From Nitrosomonas ureae (GTDB lineage Bacteria > Pseudomonadota > Gammaproteobacteria > Burkholderiales > Nitrosomonadaceae), in contig NZ_LT907782.1 in the NCBI RefSeq assembly GCF_900206265.1, positions 682,001 to 746,000 on the forward strand: a stretch of 64,000 bases of DNA, written 5' to 3'. This document shows, piece by piece, positions 43,145 through 51,456 of the stretch. The notes beneath the pieces were generated by a model. It was not told where the DNA came from. It saw nothing but the letters and a program-made list of their open reading frames with translations, and ran no database searches. Numbering within the stretch: position 1 is the stretch's first letter; every line of letters starts with the position of its first letter. A program made the position numbers and the translations under genes.

Positions 43145-44311
43145 CTACATACCAGCCGCTCTTCGCCGTACCATGAATCCGATTAAGCCTAAGCCAGCCA
43201 ATAGCATGGCATAGGTTTCAGGTTCGGGTACTGGAGATAGCAGAAATGCTTCAGAACTAGGGGAAAATAAATTATATACACCTGTACCGACAATCTGCCC
43301 ATTATTATTGAGATCACTAAATCCAAAAGCTTTATATCCCGATGTAACAAAGACATCTAATAAGTCGAGATTTATCATCTTTCCATCTCTGTAAAGAAAA
43401 GTATCAAAAGTATTGCTATTAACTTCGACGCTTACCAACACTTCACCAGCATCGTTAATACTAAAGGCATTGCTTCCCTTTCCATCAAAAAAAGTAGTAC
43501 TCAGATCAATCATTCCCACACCATCAGGCCCTGTAACAAAACCATGGGTAAGTGTGGGTGAAACATTAAACGATCCAACAACCTGCCCGGAATTGTTAAT
43601 GTCGTAAGCAATACTGTTCGATTCCGATACCAATCCTAAGGATAATGCAAGATCAGTCATACCCACTCCATTAGGACCCGTAATAAAAGCATGAGAATAA
43701 CCTTCATCTGTATGAGACCACCCCACTACTTGCCCGGAATTATTAATAGCATTAGCTTCACTGAATCTCCCAGTTAGTGTACTTAGAGTACCCAAATCAG
43801 TCATTCCGGCACCATTAGCGCCGGTAACAAAAGCATGAGATGTATTATTTGCCAGTGTAATCTCTGACCTTCCTACTACCTGTCCGGAATCGTTGATACC
43901 GAGAGCGCGGCTATTACCACCCCCTAAAGTGCCTAGGTCAATCAAGCCGGCGCCATTCAAACCGGTAATAAAAGCATGTTCAAATCCAGTAACTCTGTCA
44001 ACAGTTGTAGCTCCCACCACCTGTCCAGTCTCATTAATATCTTGAGCAAAGGAAAATCTTCTTATGGCTCCTAAATCAGTCATTCCGATCCCATCGGAAC
44101 CGGTGATATAAGCATGAGCAGCACGATCTTTACCTCCAGGCACAAACTCTGAGGCTCCCACTACTTGCCCGACATCATTAAGCGCAGATGCAAAGCTGCT
44201 TGCACCACCCAATGTACCTAATTTAGTTAATGACCAATCCGCATAGCCCAATGCGGGCGCTGAGATTGCATAAATTGCGGCAAAAACAATTGCTGTACGT
44301 TTGAATTTCAA
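43145..44311 (-). CDS. PEP-CTERM protein with repeated HAF-type motifs
   Basis: 388 residues if started at the TTG at 44311. Signal peptide about 1-25 (AIVFAAIYAISAPALGYADW). The body has about seven repeats of roughly 45-50 residues with the pattern NDSGQVVG...HAFITGPNGVGMTDLG. C-terminus PVPEPETYAMLLAGLGLIGF plus RRR is the exosortase-processed PEP-CTERM signal, so it is exported to the cell surface or matrix. MITE copy C ends 5 bases before the TTG and supplies all upstream sequence; a longer frame starts inside it at 44359. The native start may be lost. Confidence 0.85.
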   Translation of the reverse strand: MKFKRTAIVFAAIYAISAPALGYADWSLTKLGTLGGASSFASALNDVGQVVGASEFVPGGKDRAAHAYITGSDGIGMTDLGAIRRFSFAQDINETGQVVGATTVDRVTGFEHAFITGLNGAGLIDLGTLGGGNSRALGINDSGQVVGRSEITLANNTSHAFVTGANGAGMTDLGTLSTLTGRFSEANAINNSGQVVGWSHTDEGYSHAFITGPNGVGMTDLALSLGLVSESNSIAYDINNSGQVVGSFNVSPTLTHGFVTGPDGVGMIDLSTTFFDGKGSNAFSINDAGEVLVSVEVNSNTFDTFLYRDGKMINLDLLDVFVTSGYKAFGFSDLNNNGQIVGTGVYNLFSPSSEAFLLSPVPEPETYAMLLAGLGLIGFMVRRRAAGM

Positions 44312-44316
44312 ATATT

Positions 44317-44457
44317 GAGACCTTTGCACGGTGTCATGAGCGGTACGAGAATAAGGCAAAAATTTGCGAAAAAGCGGAGTTTACACGGGGTAAATGAGCA
44401 TTTTTCGCAAATTTTTAACGCAATTATCGTGCCGCGTAGTAACCGTGCAAAGGTCTC
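44317..44457 (+). repeat. MITE-like hairpin element, copy C
   Basis: 141 bp, identical to copy B 27 kb away. No 5-bp duplication is seen; only ATT is shared by both flanks. It sits immediately upstream of the PEP-CTERM gene start. Confidence 0.92.
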
Positions 44458-44793
44458 ATTTAATGTTCATGATATCGCTCTAAAGTTATTTTATTGTTGT
44501 AATATGAATGATAGTGGATCTTATGGACACTTACCGATGCACCGCGCCATAGTGCAGCAATCATTCTGTGCTGCAAAAGCACTCATTCGGAAGGAAGGAA
44601 TTATGAAAACTTCGCTTTCCACTTACCTAAAAATTAGCACCTTTACAATAAAATAACATACTGGCAATCCAATGTTCTGCCAAGCACTTCCTTTTTACAA
44701 TAAAATTTTCATTAATCAATAGGTTAATATATTTATAACAGAGCTATAGTCATGCGCCTGGCAATGAGAATTTCATTATAGAGATAGCCGAGA
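44458..44793. other. Non-coding stretch
   Basis: About 335 bases between the MITE and the kelch gene end. A frame reading out of the MITE (to 44656) has no support of its own. Nothing else is recognised; probably the displaced upstream region of the PEP-CTERM gene. Confidence 0.4.
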
Positions 44794-45774
44794 TTAACGA
44801 GTGGGTACAAACACCTCATGTACTTGGCTGAACGATGCCCCAGGCGTCAAACCGCCGCTGATGACATGCAACCGGCCATTGACTACAGCCGCGCCTAAAC
44901 CATGACGGGCTGTCGGCATGGGTGGCAATACAACCCAACGATCCTCGTCCGGCAAGTACATTTCATGCGTATTGAACGTGCCTTCACCGGATTCACCTCC
45001 CACCACGTAAATGCGCCCGTCGATCACGCCAGCAGCAATGCCACTTCGTGCGGTCGGTAACTTGGCGCGCGCCTGCCATTGATTCGTGGCTAAATCATAG
45101 GCTTCGACCACATCCATATTCTTACGATAATTCAGGTCCGGACGCCCGCCAATGGCATAAATCTTATCGCCTGCAGTCACAATCGCCAAATGATCGCGTG
45201 CTGTCGGCATCGCTGCGGCAGAAGTCCAAATGTTGGTTCGCGGATCGAACACTTCTACAGCCGCGGAGTTGTTGTCGCCGTCGTACCCGCCAATGGCATA
45301 AAGGCGACCTTGATGTACCGCCACACCTAATGCGCCACGCGCAGTAGGCATAGGTTTCAGTTCGCGCCAAGTTTGATTAACCGGATTAAATTGATAGAGA
45401 GTGGCAACTGCGCGCCACACCGATAAACCGCCTTTAGTAAAGCCGCCAACCACATATAGATGCCCATTTAGAGCGGCAATTCCGGCATGATGTCGGCCCT
45501 CCGGTAGCGGCGTTGTTTCAGCCCAGGTATCGGCAGCGGGATCATAGACTTCCACCATGCGACTGATGGCAAAATCCAGCACATTGCCCAGGCTCGGCTG
45601 ACTGAATCCCCCCACTGCATAAATTTTCCCGTTCAATGCAGCGGCTGCAATTTCAGTGCGTTTATCCAATGTGGGTGCTGCATTATGCCAAACTCCAGGA
45701 CTAACGGATTCCGCATGTGCCAGTATAGTGTTGCAAAGAACCAATAAGGCAATCAGAAATTTTAATTTTGACAT
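44794..45774 (-). CDS. Exported kelch-repeat protein
   Basis: 326 residues, AGGAAG before ATG. Signal peptide 1-21 (ILAHA). Six kelch blades of ~47 residues with the GG-x-Y..W pattern (AAALNGKIYAVGGF; HAGIAALNGHLYVVGG; GVAVHQGRLYAIGG; IVTAGDKIYAIGG; GVIDGRIYVVGG; AVVNGRLHVISGG). Forms a beta-propeller, protein- or glycan-binding or sialidase-like; catalytic residues are not visible. Monocistronic. Confidence 0.9.
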   Translation of the reverse strand: MSKLKFLIALLVLCNTILAHAESVSPGVWHNAAPTLDKRTEIAAAALNGKIYAVGGFSQPSLGNVLDFAISRMVEVYDPAADTWAETTPLPEGRHHAGIAALNGHLYVVGGFTKGGLSVWRAVATLYQFNPVNQTWRELKPMPTARGALGVAVHQGRLYAIGGYDGDNNSAAVEVFDPRTNIWTSAAAMPTARDHLAIVTAGDKIYAIGGRPDLNYRKNMDVVEAYDLATNQWQARAKLPTARSGIAAGVIDGRIYVVGGESGEGTFNTHEMYLPDEDRWVVLPPMPTARHGLGAAVVNGRLHVISGGLTPGASFSQVHEVFVPTR

Positions 45775-45827
45775 GGCATGCTTCCTTATGATTGGCTGAA
45801 TGATAACCGCAAGGATCAGGTTCTACC

Positions 45828-46340
45828 TTACACAACCTTTTCCAGATAATCAATTGTCAGGTTAGAAGCTTTCGGTATGCCCAAATGAGACGGATAAGCC
45901 TCTACTTGACCAGTCAAACGGTAGCCTCTACGTTGGTAAAATGCGATCAATTCCGGACGCTGTGACACTACGAACATGCTAAATTTGCGCACTTGCATTA
46001 TGTTATAAGCAAAGGCTTCCGCATATTCAAGCATATATTTGCCAAATCCCTGTTGCTGCAAGCTGGGATGAACTGAGAAAAAACCGATGTACGCATGCTC
46101 TTTTTCTTTTGCCACATAAATACATGACACCAGCATGAATGATTGATAAGCAACAAAGAAAAAGGCATCAGAGTGCCTCATGGCAGTTTCTATTTCCAGC
46201 CGATCAGTTCTATCTCCCTGAATAATCGCAGCTTCTGTGGTCCATCCGACTTTTCCGCGATAGGTCTGATTGATGAGATCGCTAATAGCTTGCGCCTGGT
46301 GATAACTGGCCTTTTCAAGACGAAAAGTAGAAAAATTCAT
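45828..46340 (-). CDS. GNAT-family N-acetyltransferase
   Basis: 170 residues from the ATG at 46340; the 72 extra codons of the longer frame run into the SirB2-like gene and are rejected. GNAT motif A is visible as IGFFSVHPSLQQQGFGKYMLEYAE, with the Q/RxxGxG/A acetyl-CoA loop (QQQGFG). Ends AFYQRRGYRLTG, motif B. Substrate unknown. Confidence 0.9.
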   Translation of the reverse strand: MNFSTFRLEKASYHQAQAISDLINQTYRGKVGWTTEAAIIQGDRTDRLEIETAMRHSDAFFFVAYQSFMLVSCIYVAKEKEHAYIGFFSVHPSLQQQGFGKYMLEYAEAFAYNIMQVRKFSMFVVSQRPELIAFYQRRGYRLTGQVEAYPSHLGIPKASNLTIDYLEKVV

Positions 46341-46381
46341 TCGGCCGTACTCAATGCTCTGAAATATAGCGCTAGAGAAGT

Positions 46382-46765
46382 CTAGCCAATACCCAAGACG
46401 GGGCTTTTGGTTAATGCGACCAGGGCAATATACGCAAACACGCAGAGCGCAGCTATCCACGAAGTAATCCTGGCTTTGCGGGTTTTGCCAAAACGCATCG
46501 CTACCATGCCCAAGCCGATATACACCAGCAAACCGGATATCTTTGCAGCCAGCCAAGCATGTTCGAGCGGATTTTGCTGGATTGCGATCGCCAACAGAAT
46601 GGCACTGATAAGTAATAGCGTATCATTGATATGCGGCAGAATCCTGACCCAACGCTGGTGCAGGTTTTGGGAACCCTGAATCAACCAGATACCGCGCAAG
46701 AAGAATAATGAGAAACTTAAAATCACACTGCCGACATGAATCATTTTTAATAACGCATAATCCAT
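46382..46765 (-). CDS. SirB2-like integral membrane protein
   Basis: 127 residues from the ATG at 46765, which overlaps the stop of the upstream gene (TAATG). Four hydrophobic helices and a LKMIHVGSVILSFSLFFLRG start with the conserved His, typical of SirB2-type proteins. Translationally coupled to the CopD-like gene before it. Function in this group is unknown; possibly heme or copper related. Confidence 0.85.
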   Translation of the reverse strand: MDYALLKMIHVGSVILSFSLFFLRGIWLIQGSQNLHQRWVRILPHINDTLLLISAILLAIAIQQNPLEHAWLAAKISGLLVYIGLGMVAMRFGKTRKARITSWIAALCVFAYIALVALTKSPVLGIG

Positions 46766-47250
46766 TATCGATTCCCAGGGATTAACCATCCATGGCTACC
46801 GGTCACGGCACCGGCTATGGTGATCAAGCTGAGTATCAATAAGATCATATGCTTACGCTGAATGCTGACAAACATTTCAGGAGAGATATTTTTCTGCACG
46901 GATACTGCAGCTTGGCGACGGGAACGTGGCTCCATAACAAACAACATGACGCTAAACAACAGCCAGATTAACACCATGGTATGCATCCACCAATATTGCC
47001 ATTGTACAAAGCGTTGCCACACATCCAACGCATATACCATGTAAAAACCAGTTAAGCCAACGATCAATGTAGAAATCCGTGCTTGCGCGGCAAAACGCTG
47101 CCGGAAACGAGCAAAAATTTCCATCGCTTCCGTTGCCGACGGCAAGCGCGCGAGCATCGGCAACAGCACTAGCGTTACCATCGCCACGCCACCAATCCAC
47201 AAAACCACACCCAGAACATGCAATACCCGGGCAAGTATCAATTCATCCAT
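46765..47250 (-). CDS. CopD-like four-helix membrane protein
   Basis: 161 residues, four helices. LARVLHVLGVVLWIGGVAMV with conserved His and GG is the CopD-domain opening; Y-WWMHTMVLIW provides a second His. Such proteins bind copper or heme in the cytoplasmic membrane. Forms a pair with the SirB2-like gene (1-base overlap). Confidence 0.85.
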   Translation of the reverse strand: MDELILARVLHVLGVVLWIGGVAMVTLVLLPMLARLPSATEAMEIFARFRQRFAAQARISTLIVGLTGFYMVYALDVWQRFVQWQYWWMHTMVLIWLLFSVMLFVMEPRSRRQAAVSVQKNISPEMFVSIQRKHMILLILSLITIAGAVTGSHGWLIPGNR

Positions 47251-47304
47251 AATGATTATTATCGTTCACAAACACTACTATAGAGAATGAAATGAATCTG
47301 CCGC

Positions 47305-47655
47305 TCACTCATTTTCCGAAACCCATACCTCAGCTTCTTCATAATTATGAAACACTGCTACGTTGGCACTCACAAATAAATTAAAAACCCAGGTACCCCA
47401 AGTTTGCCATTCGTCATCCGTGACAACCGCCACCCGGTTAAACTCGCTGCCATGATCGCGCATGAACTTGATTTCTTCCCAAGCGACATCAACGGTGTAA
47501 TCGAGCATGTCACGCCAATCAAATAAAAGATTTACCTTGCCATCAAAATGTGACTTGTAGAGTACCTGTTGCTCAAACTCGTGGTAATCGGTCAAAGTGA
47601 ACTCCCCAATGACCGCAACAATTACCAGATTGTCCTTTTTCTGAATAGTAATCAT
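47305..47655 (-). CDS. SpoIIAA-like (STAS-type) protein
   Basis: 116 residues from ATG at 47655; the 26 earlier codons of the frame are not convincing. Starts MITIQKKDNLVIVAVIGEFT and has the LLFDWRDMLDYTVDVAWEEI region of the SpoIIAA-like family, a STAS-like fold. Cytoplasmic; role unknown. Confidence 0.82.
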   Translation of the reverse strand: MITIQKKDNLVIVAVIGEFTLTDYHEFEQQVLYKSHFDGKVNLLFDWRDMLDYTVDVAWEEIKFMRDHGSEFNRVAVVTDDEWQTWGTWVFNLFVSANVAVFHNYEEAEVWVSENE

Positions 47656-47740
47656 AATTCCATCCCAAATGATAACGAGCTCATCATAGGCAATTAAACG
47701 GATTGGTGCAAATTTTGCCTGCTGACAAGTCACTATAAAG

Positions 47741-48601
47741 TCATTTTGAGGTAACAGTCGGCGTCAATTTAAAACCTAAGATACCGCTGAATAATCCCCC
47801 TGCAACAATCAACCCCATGCCCAGCCAGGCAATTGGCGATAGAATTTCATTCCAGTACCAAACTCCCCAAAGGCTGGAAAACAACACTGTACTATAACCC
47901 AACGATGATACCACCAGGGTAACACCTTGATGATAAGCACGCGTCATCGCTAATTGCGCCAGGGTTGCGACCAGGCCGATTCCGAGTAACAGCAGCAATC
48001 CTTGGCCGGTGATAGGGCTAAATGAAGTAAATAGCAGCCACACACCAGTTAATATGGTGCTAATCAAGGTAAAATAAAATACTACATGCCATTCCGTTTC
48101 ACCCAGATTACCTAACTGCTTGACATTGATATATGCAATTGCCGCAAAAAAGCCTGATGCAATTCCCATCACACCTGAGAACCACTGATCGTCAGGTACG
48201 GTGGGGCGCAACAACAGCATTACTCCCATAAAACCCAGCATCACGGTCACGACCAGCGGCCAGTGAATGTGTTCCTTCAGAATCAAGGTAGAAAATAAAG
48301 CAGCAAAAAGGGGCCAGGTATAATTCAGCGAAACGGCAGTGGCTAACGGCAACTGCGTTAAGCAATAAAAGAACATCAATAGGCTGACCAGACCCGTTAC
48401 TCCGCGCCAACAGTGAATCCGCCAATGTGGCGTGCGTATCGACAAGCGATAAAAACGAAGGATCAGGTAGGTTATCCAGACACCAAATAACGATCGATAA
48501 AATACCAGTTCGGTACTGGAAAAATAAGCAGCGCCGAGTTTAACCAACACACCCATAAAAGCAAACATAAATGCAGCAACCAACATCCACATTGAGCGCA
48601 T
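47741..48601 (-). CDS. EamA/DMT-superfamily transporter
   Basis: 286 residues, ten transmembrane helices in two EamA repeats: FMFAFMGVLVKLGAAYFSST with FYRSLFGVW, and GLVATLAQLAMTRAYHQGVT with SLGYSTVLFSSLWG in the second half. Drug/metabolite exporter of the inner membrane; substrate unknown. AGGAAG about 9 bases before the ATG. 46 bases downstream of the Rieske oxygenase gene, same strand. Confidence 0.9.
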   Translation of the reverse strand: MRSMWMLVAAFMFAFMGVLVKLGAAYFSSTELVFYRSLFGVWITYLILRFYRLSIRTPHWRIHCWRGVTGLVSLLMFFYCLTQLPLATAVSLNYTWPLFAALFSTLILKEHIHWPLVVTVMLGFMGVMLLLRPTVPDDQWFSGVMGIASGFFAAIAYINVKQLGNLGETEWHVVFYFTLISTILTGVWLLFTSFSPITGQGLLLLLGIGLVATLAQLAMTRAYHQGVTLVVSSLGYSTVLFSSLWGVWYWNEILSPIAWLGMGLIVAGGLFSGILGFKLTPTVTSK

Positions 48602-48647
48602 TAATCCGACTTCCTTAAATATTGTTAATTACAAATGAACGATCACA

Positions 48648-49760
48648 TCAAAGGTGGGGTTCGATCTCACGTCGCAGGAATTGATGAAAATGTTCCATTC
48701 CGGCTTCCATTGGCATTTGATAGGGCCCGCTTTCGCTAAGATTCTGAGCATATAATGCACGCCGACCTGCGGTTATAGATCGACAGATTTCTTCATCCTC
48801 GCGTGCGGTTTCTCTATAGGCCGCTTGTTCAGCCTCCACAAAATCGCGTTCGAATAGGGCAATTTCTTCCGGATAATAGAACTCAACGACATTCATGCAA
48901 CTTTCAATCCCGGTTGGCAATATCGTACTAATGACCAGTGTATAGGGGTACCACTCAAGCATGATATTGGGAAAATATAACAGCCATATGGCGCCATGTG
49001 ACGGCATCTTTCCTTCAGTTTGCTGCAGCACTTGCTCATGCCATGTGGCATATACGGGACTGCCTGGTTTTTGCAGACGTGCGCTATTAATGGCTACGGT
49101 TTGTGCACTGTACCAATTATCAAACTCCCAATTGAGTTTCTCGGTATTGACGAAATGACCCAGACCCGGATGAAACGAATCAACGTGGTAATCTTCCAAA
49201 TAAACTTCTATAAAGGTCTTCCAGTTACAATCATAATGTTCGACCTGTACGCGATCCATCAAGTAACCGGAAAAGTCAAAACCCCGAAGAACATCGGTAC
49301 TTAGATTTGTCAAATCTTGAGACACATTGCGCTTACCGGAAAATAGCAAGCCATTCCAGTTTTGCAGCGATGTTTTTGCAAGATTGAGACAAGGATTCTG
49401 ATCAAAATGCGGTGCACCCAACAGTTTTCCATCCAGCGCATACGTCCAGCGATGAATAGGGCACACAATGCTTTTGGTATTGCTTCTACCATTCAATAAC
49501 AGGGCTTGCCGATGCCGGCAAACATTGGAAAGCAATTCAATCCCTTGTTCATTGCGCACCAACACTCTAGCTTTCTCCATTCGTTCCGGCACATAATAAT
49601 CCCCTATATTTGGCACCATTACTTCATGACCCACGTATCCCGGCCCTTGATCAAAAAGGATAAGTTTCTCAATTTCAAGAATTTTTGGATCCAGGTACCA
49701 GTCAATGGGGAGTTGCGCCGACATTTCAGTCAGTTGTGAGACCTCAGCCATATTTGACAT
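48648..49760 (-). CDS. Rieske-type aromatic ring-hydroxylating oxygenase, alpha subunit
   Basis: 370 residues. Rieske 2Fe-2S ligands: CRH at about residue 80 and CPIH about 18 residues later (CPIHRWTYALDGKL). The mononuclear iron region is YLEDYHVDSFHPGLGHFV, with two His. Family members hydroxylate aromatics or choline/glycine betaine-type amines; substrate here is not decidable. No reductase or ferredoxin gene is next to it. The start is at 49760 or three codons later. Confidence 0.92.
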   Translation of the reverse strand: MSNMAEVSQLTEMSAQLPIDWYLDPKILEIEKLILFDQGPGYVGHEVMVPNIGDYYVPERMEKARVLVRNEQGIELLSNVCRHRQALLLNGRSNTKSIVCPIHRWTYALDGKLLGAPHFDQNPCLNLAKTSLQNWNGLLFSGKRNVSQDLTNLSTDVLRGFDFSGYLMDRVQVEHYDCNWKTFIEVYLEDYHVDSFHPGLGHFVNTEKLNWEFDNWYSAQTVAINSARLQKPGSPVYATWHEQVLQQTEGKMPSHGAIWLLYFPNIMLEWYPYTLVISTILPTGIESCMNVVEFYYPEEIALFERDFVEAEQAAYRETAREDEEICRSITAGRRALYAQNLSESGPYQMPMEAGMEHFHQFLRREIEPHL

Positions 49761-49983
49761 ATTAATACCCTATATTCTCCCTAGTAAAAAATTAGCGGCG
49801 AAAATACACGAAAAGACAAAAATTTGAAACCCGATTATGCAAGTAAGAAACGAAAAAACGATTGCTTGGCTATAATAGCAATCTTAATAGTAGAATATCA
49901 GCATCCGCTTTTTGCTGTGACAATCACAAAGTGTAAATTGTACAAGATTGAATTTTTTAATTAATCAAAAAGAGAGCCTCTTA

Positions 49984-51399
49984 ATGAAATCCACACACCT
50001 GTTTAAAAAGAATTCATGGATAATTTTATTGTCCACAGTGTTTATTGCTGGGCTTGCCGCTTGTGACAGCAGTAATGAGAACACTGCCACAACATCTGCA
50101 TCGTCATCCTCTGCATCCACTACCAAAAGAAATATGCCCACGGGCTCAGCAGTCGGTATATTAGTTGATTCTCCCGTCTCCGGAGTTACCTACAACGCTT
50201 CTTCAGGAAAATCGGGCACAACTGATGAGAAAGGTAACTTTAACTTCAACCATGGCGACAAAATCGAATTCAAATTGGGCGGTTTGACACTGGGAAATAT
50301 TCAGGGTTCACAAATTGTAACGCCGATTGAACTGGCAGGAGAAAGCAACAACAAATTACAAAATTTATTAATCTTATTGCAATCACTTGATTCCGATAGC
50401 GATTTATCCAATGGCATTTCCATTTCACGCGAGACAGCCGCCGCTGTGAATGGATCCATAAATCTCGACAGCAATCCGCAAACATTTGCTGAAACAGCTA
50501 ATTTAAAAAGTATCATGGAAGCTGGAAATATCGAAGGGGAAGCCAGAACTCCCGAGGAGGCTCGCGATCACTTCATGTCGCAGGGTGTCGCACTGCTCAG
50601 CGCACAAATCTGGGTAAGCTATACCAATCAAACTGCCAGCGTACTGCGAGTCGCTGCTGATAATAGCGGGGAATATTTGCACGCCGAAGCCAGACCGGAT
50701 GATTCCTGTGATGAAAATCGCGTCTGCGGTGGACGCACCATATTTCAGGCAGGTGTCGAAGCAGGTATTGCCAATGCAATTGATTTTGACAATCGTGGAT
50801 TCAAGCTGGTTGGAAAACCCACTATCGATACCAACATCAAAGCCGGTTTATCTGATCCGGGCCCAACTCGCAGGGTACGTACCGACGGTTTTGAATTGAT
50901 TTATTCGGACATCGTGACAGTACAAAGAGAACGGGAAAAAACCAGTGTATTTGGCGAACTCTTCCATATTGCCAAACCAATCGAACTCAGCAACGAAAAT
51001 GAAGTTGCAGAAAAAGAAGTTAAGGAGATACGCTTCGCAAAAATTGATAACGATGCAACCGGAATTATCGGAGCCTGGGCTTACGATGAGAATGCCATCA
51101 AAACCCAAACGCTGGTATTTTTTCCAAACGGTAAATTCCTGATGCTCGACCCCACCGGCGAAGCACAGCGTGAAGATCAAGCGAAATGCGGAAAACCGGG
51201 TATCGAATTTGCATCCTATGCTTATGACAAGGGAAACAACAAACTCAGCTTGTCAGGTTATACTTATAATACAAATGGTTGTGTTGGATTTTCCGATGTG
51301 GAAGGCAGCACAAACTTCGCGATCAGTTCCGATGGAACAACGGCAAAATTAGAAAAATCCGGCGAAGCACCCATTACACTGTATCGCGTTTCAAAATAA
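49984..51399 (+). CDS. Large hypothetical lipoprotein
   Basis: 471 residues from the ATG at 49984 (AGAGAG upstream). Lipobox IAGLAACD gives Cys about 27. A Ser/Thr-rich linker follows, then VGILVDSPVSGVTYNASSGK ... GTTDEKGNFNFNHGDKIEF, a carboxypeptidase-regulatory-like beta domain common in surface lipoproteins. C-terminal part (GAWAYDENAIKTQTLVFFPN ... FLMLD) looks like an adhesin or lipocalin-like barrel. No catalytic motif. Monocistronic. Confidence 0.85.
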   Translation: MKSTHLFKKNSWIILLSTVFIAGLAACDSSNENTATTSASSSSASTTKRNMPTGSAVGILVDSPVSGVTYNASSGKSGTTDEKGNFNFNHGDKIEFKLGGLTLGNIQGSQIVTPIELAGESNNKLQNLLILLQSLDSDSDLSNGISISRETAAAVNGSINLDSNPQTFAETANLKSIMEAGNIEGEARTPEEARDHFMSQGVALLSAQIWVSYTNQTASVLRVAADNSGEYLHAEARPDDSCDENRVCGGRTIFQAGVEAGIANAIDFDNRGFKLVGKPTIDTNIKAGLSDPGPTRRVRTDGFELIYSDIVTVQREREKTSVFGELFHIAKPIELSNENEVAEKEVKEIRFAKIDNDATGIIGAWAYDENAIKTQTLVFFPNGKFLMLDPTGEAQREDQAKCGKPGIEFASYAYDKGNNKLSLSGYTYNTNGCVGFSDVEGSTNFAISSDGTTAKLEKSGEAPITLYRVSK

Positions 51400-51456
51400 T
51401 TTTTTACTTCATTCGAGGCAGTTACGCACCGGAATTGATTCAGAATCCGGTGCGTA

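Noticed and set aside
43145..44311. Repeats in the PEP-CTERM gene as a CRISPR or DNA satellite
   Set aside because: The periodicity is at protein level with diverged DNA; no CRISPR array is visible anywhere in the window.
44458..44656. Frame reading out of MITE copy C
   Set aside because: Starts inside the MITE and its unique part has no gene-like features.
45828..46556. 242-codon version of the GNAT gene
   Set aside because: The first 72 codons lie opposite to or inside the SirB2-like gene in another frame and have no GNAT similarity; the ATG at 46340 is preferred.
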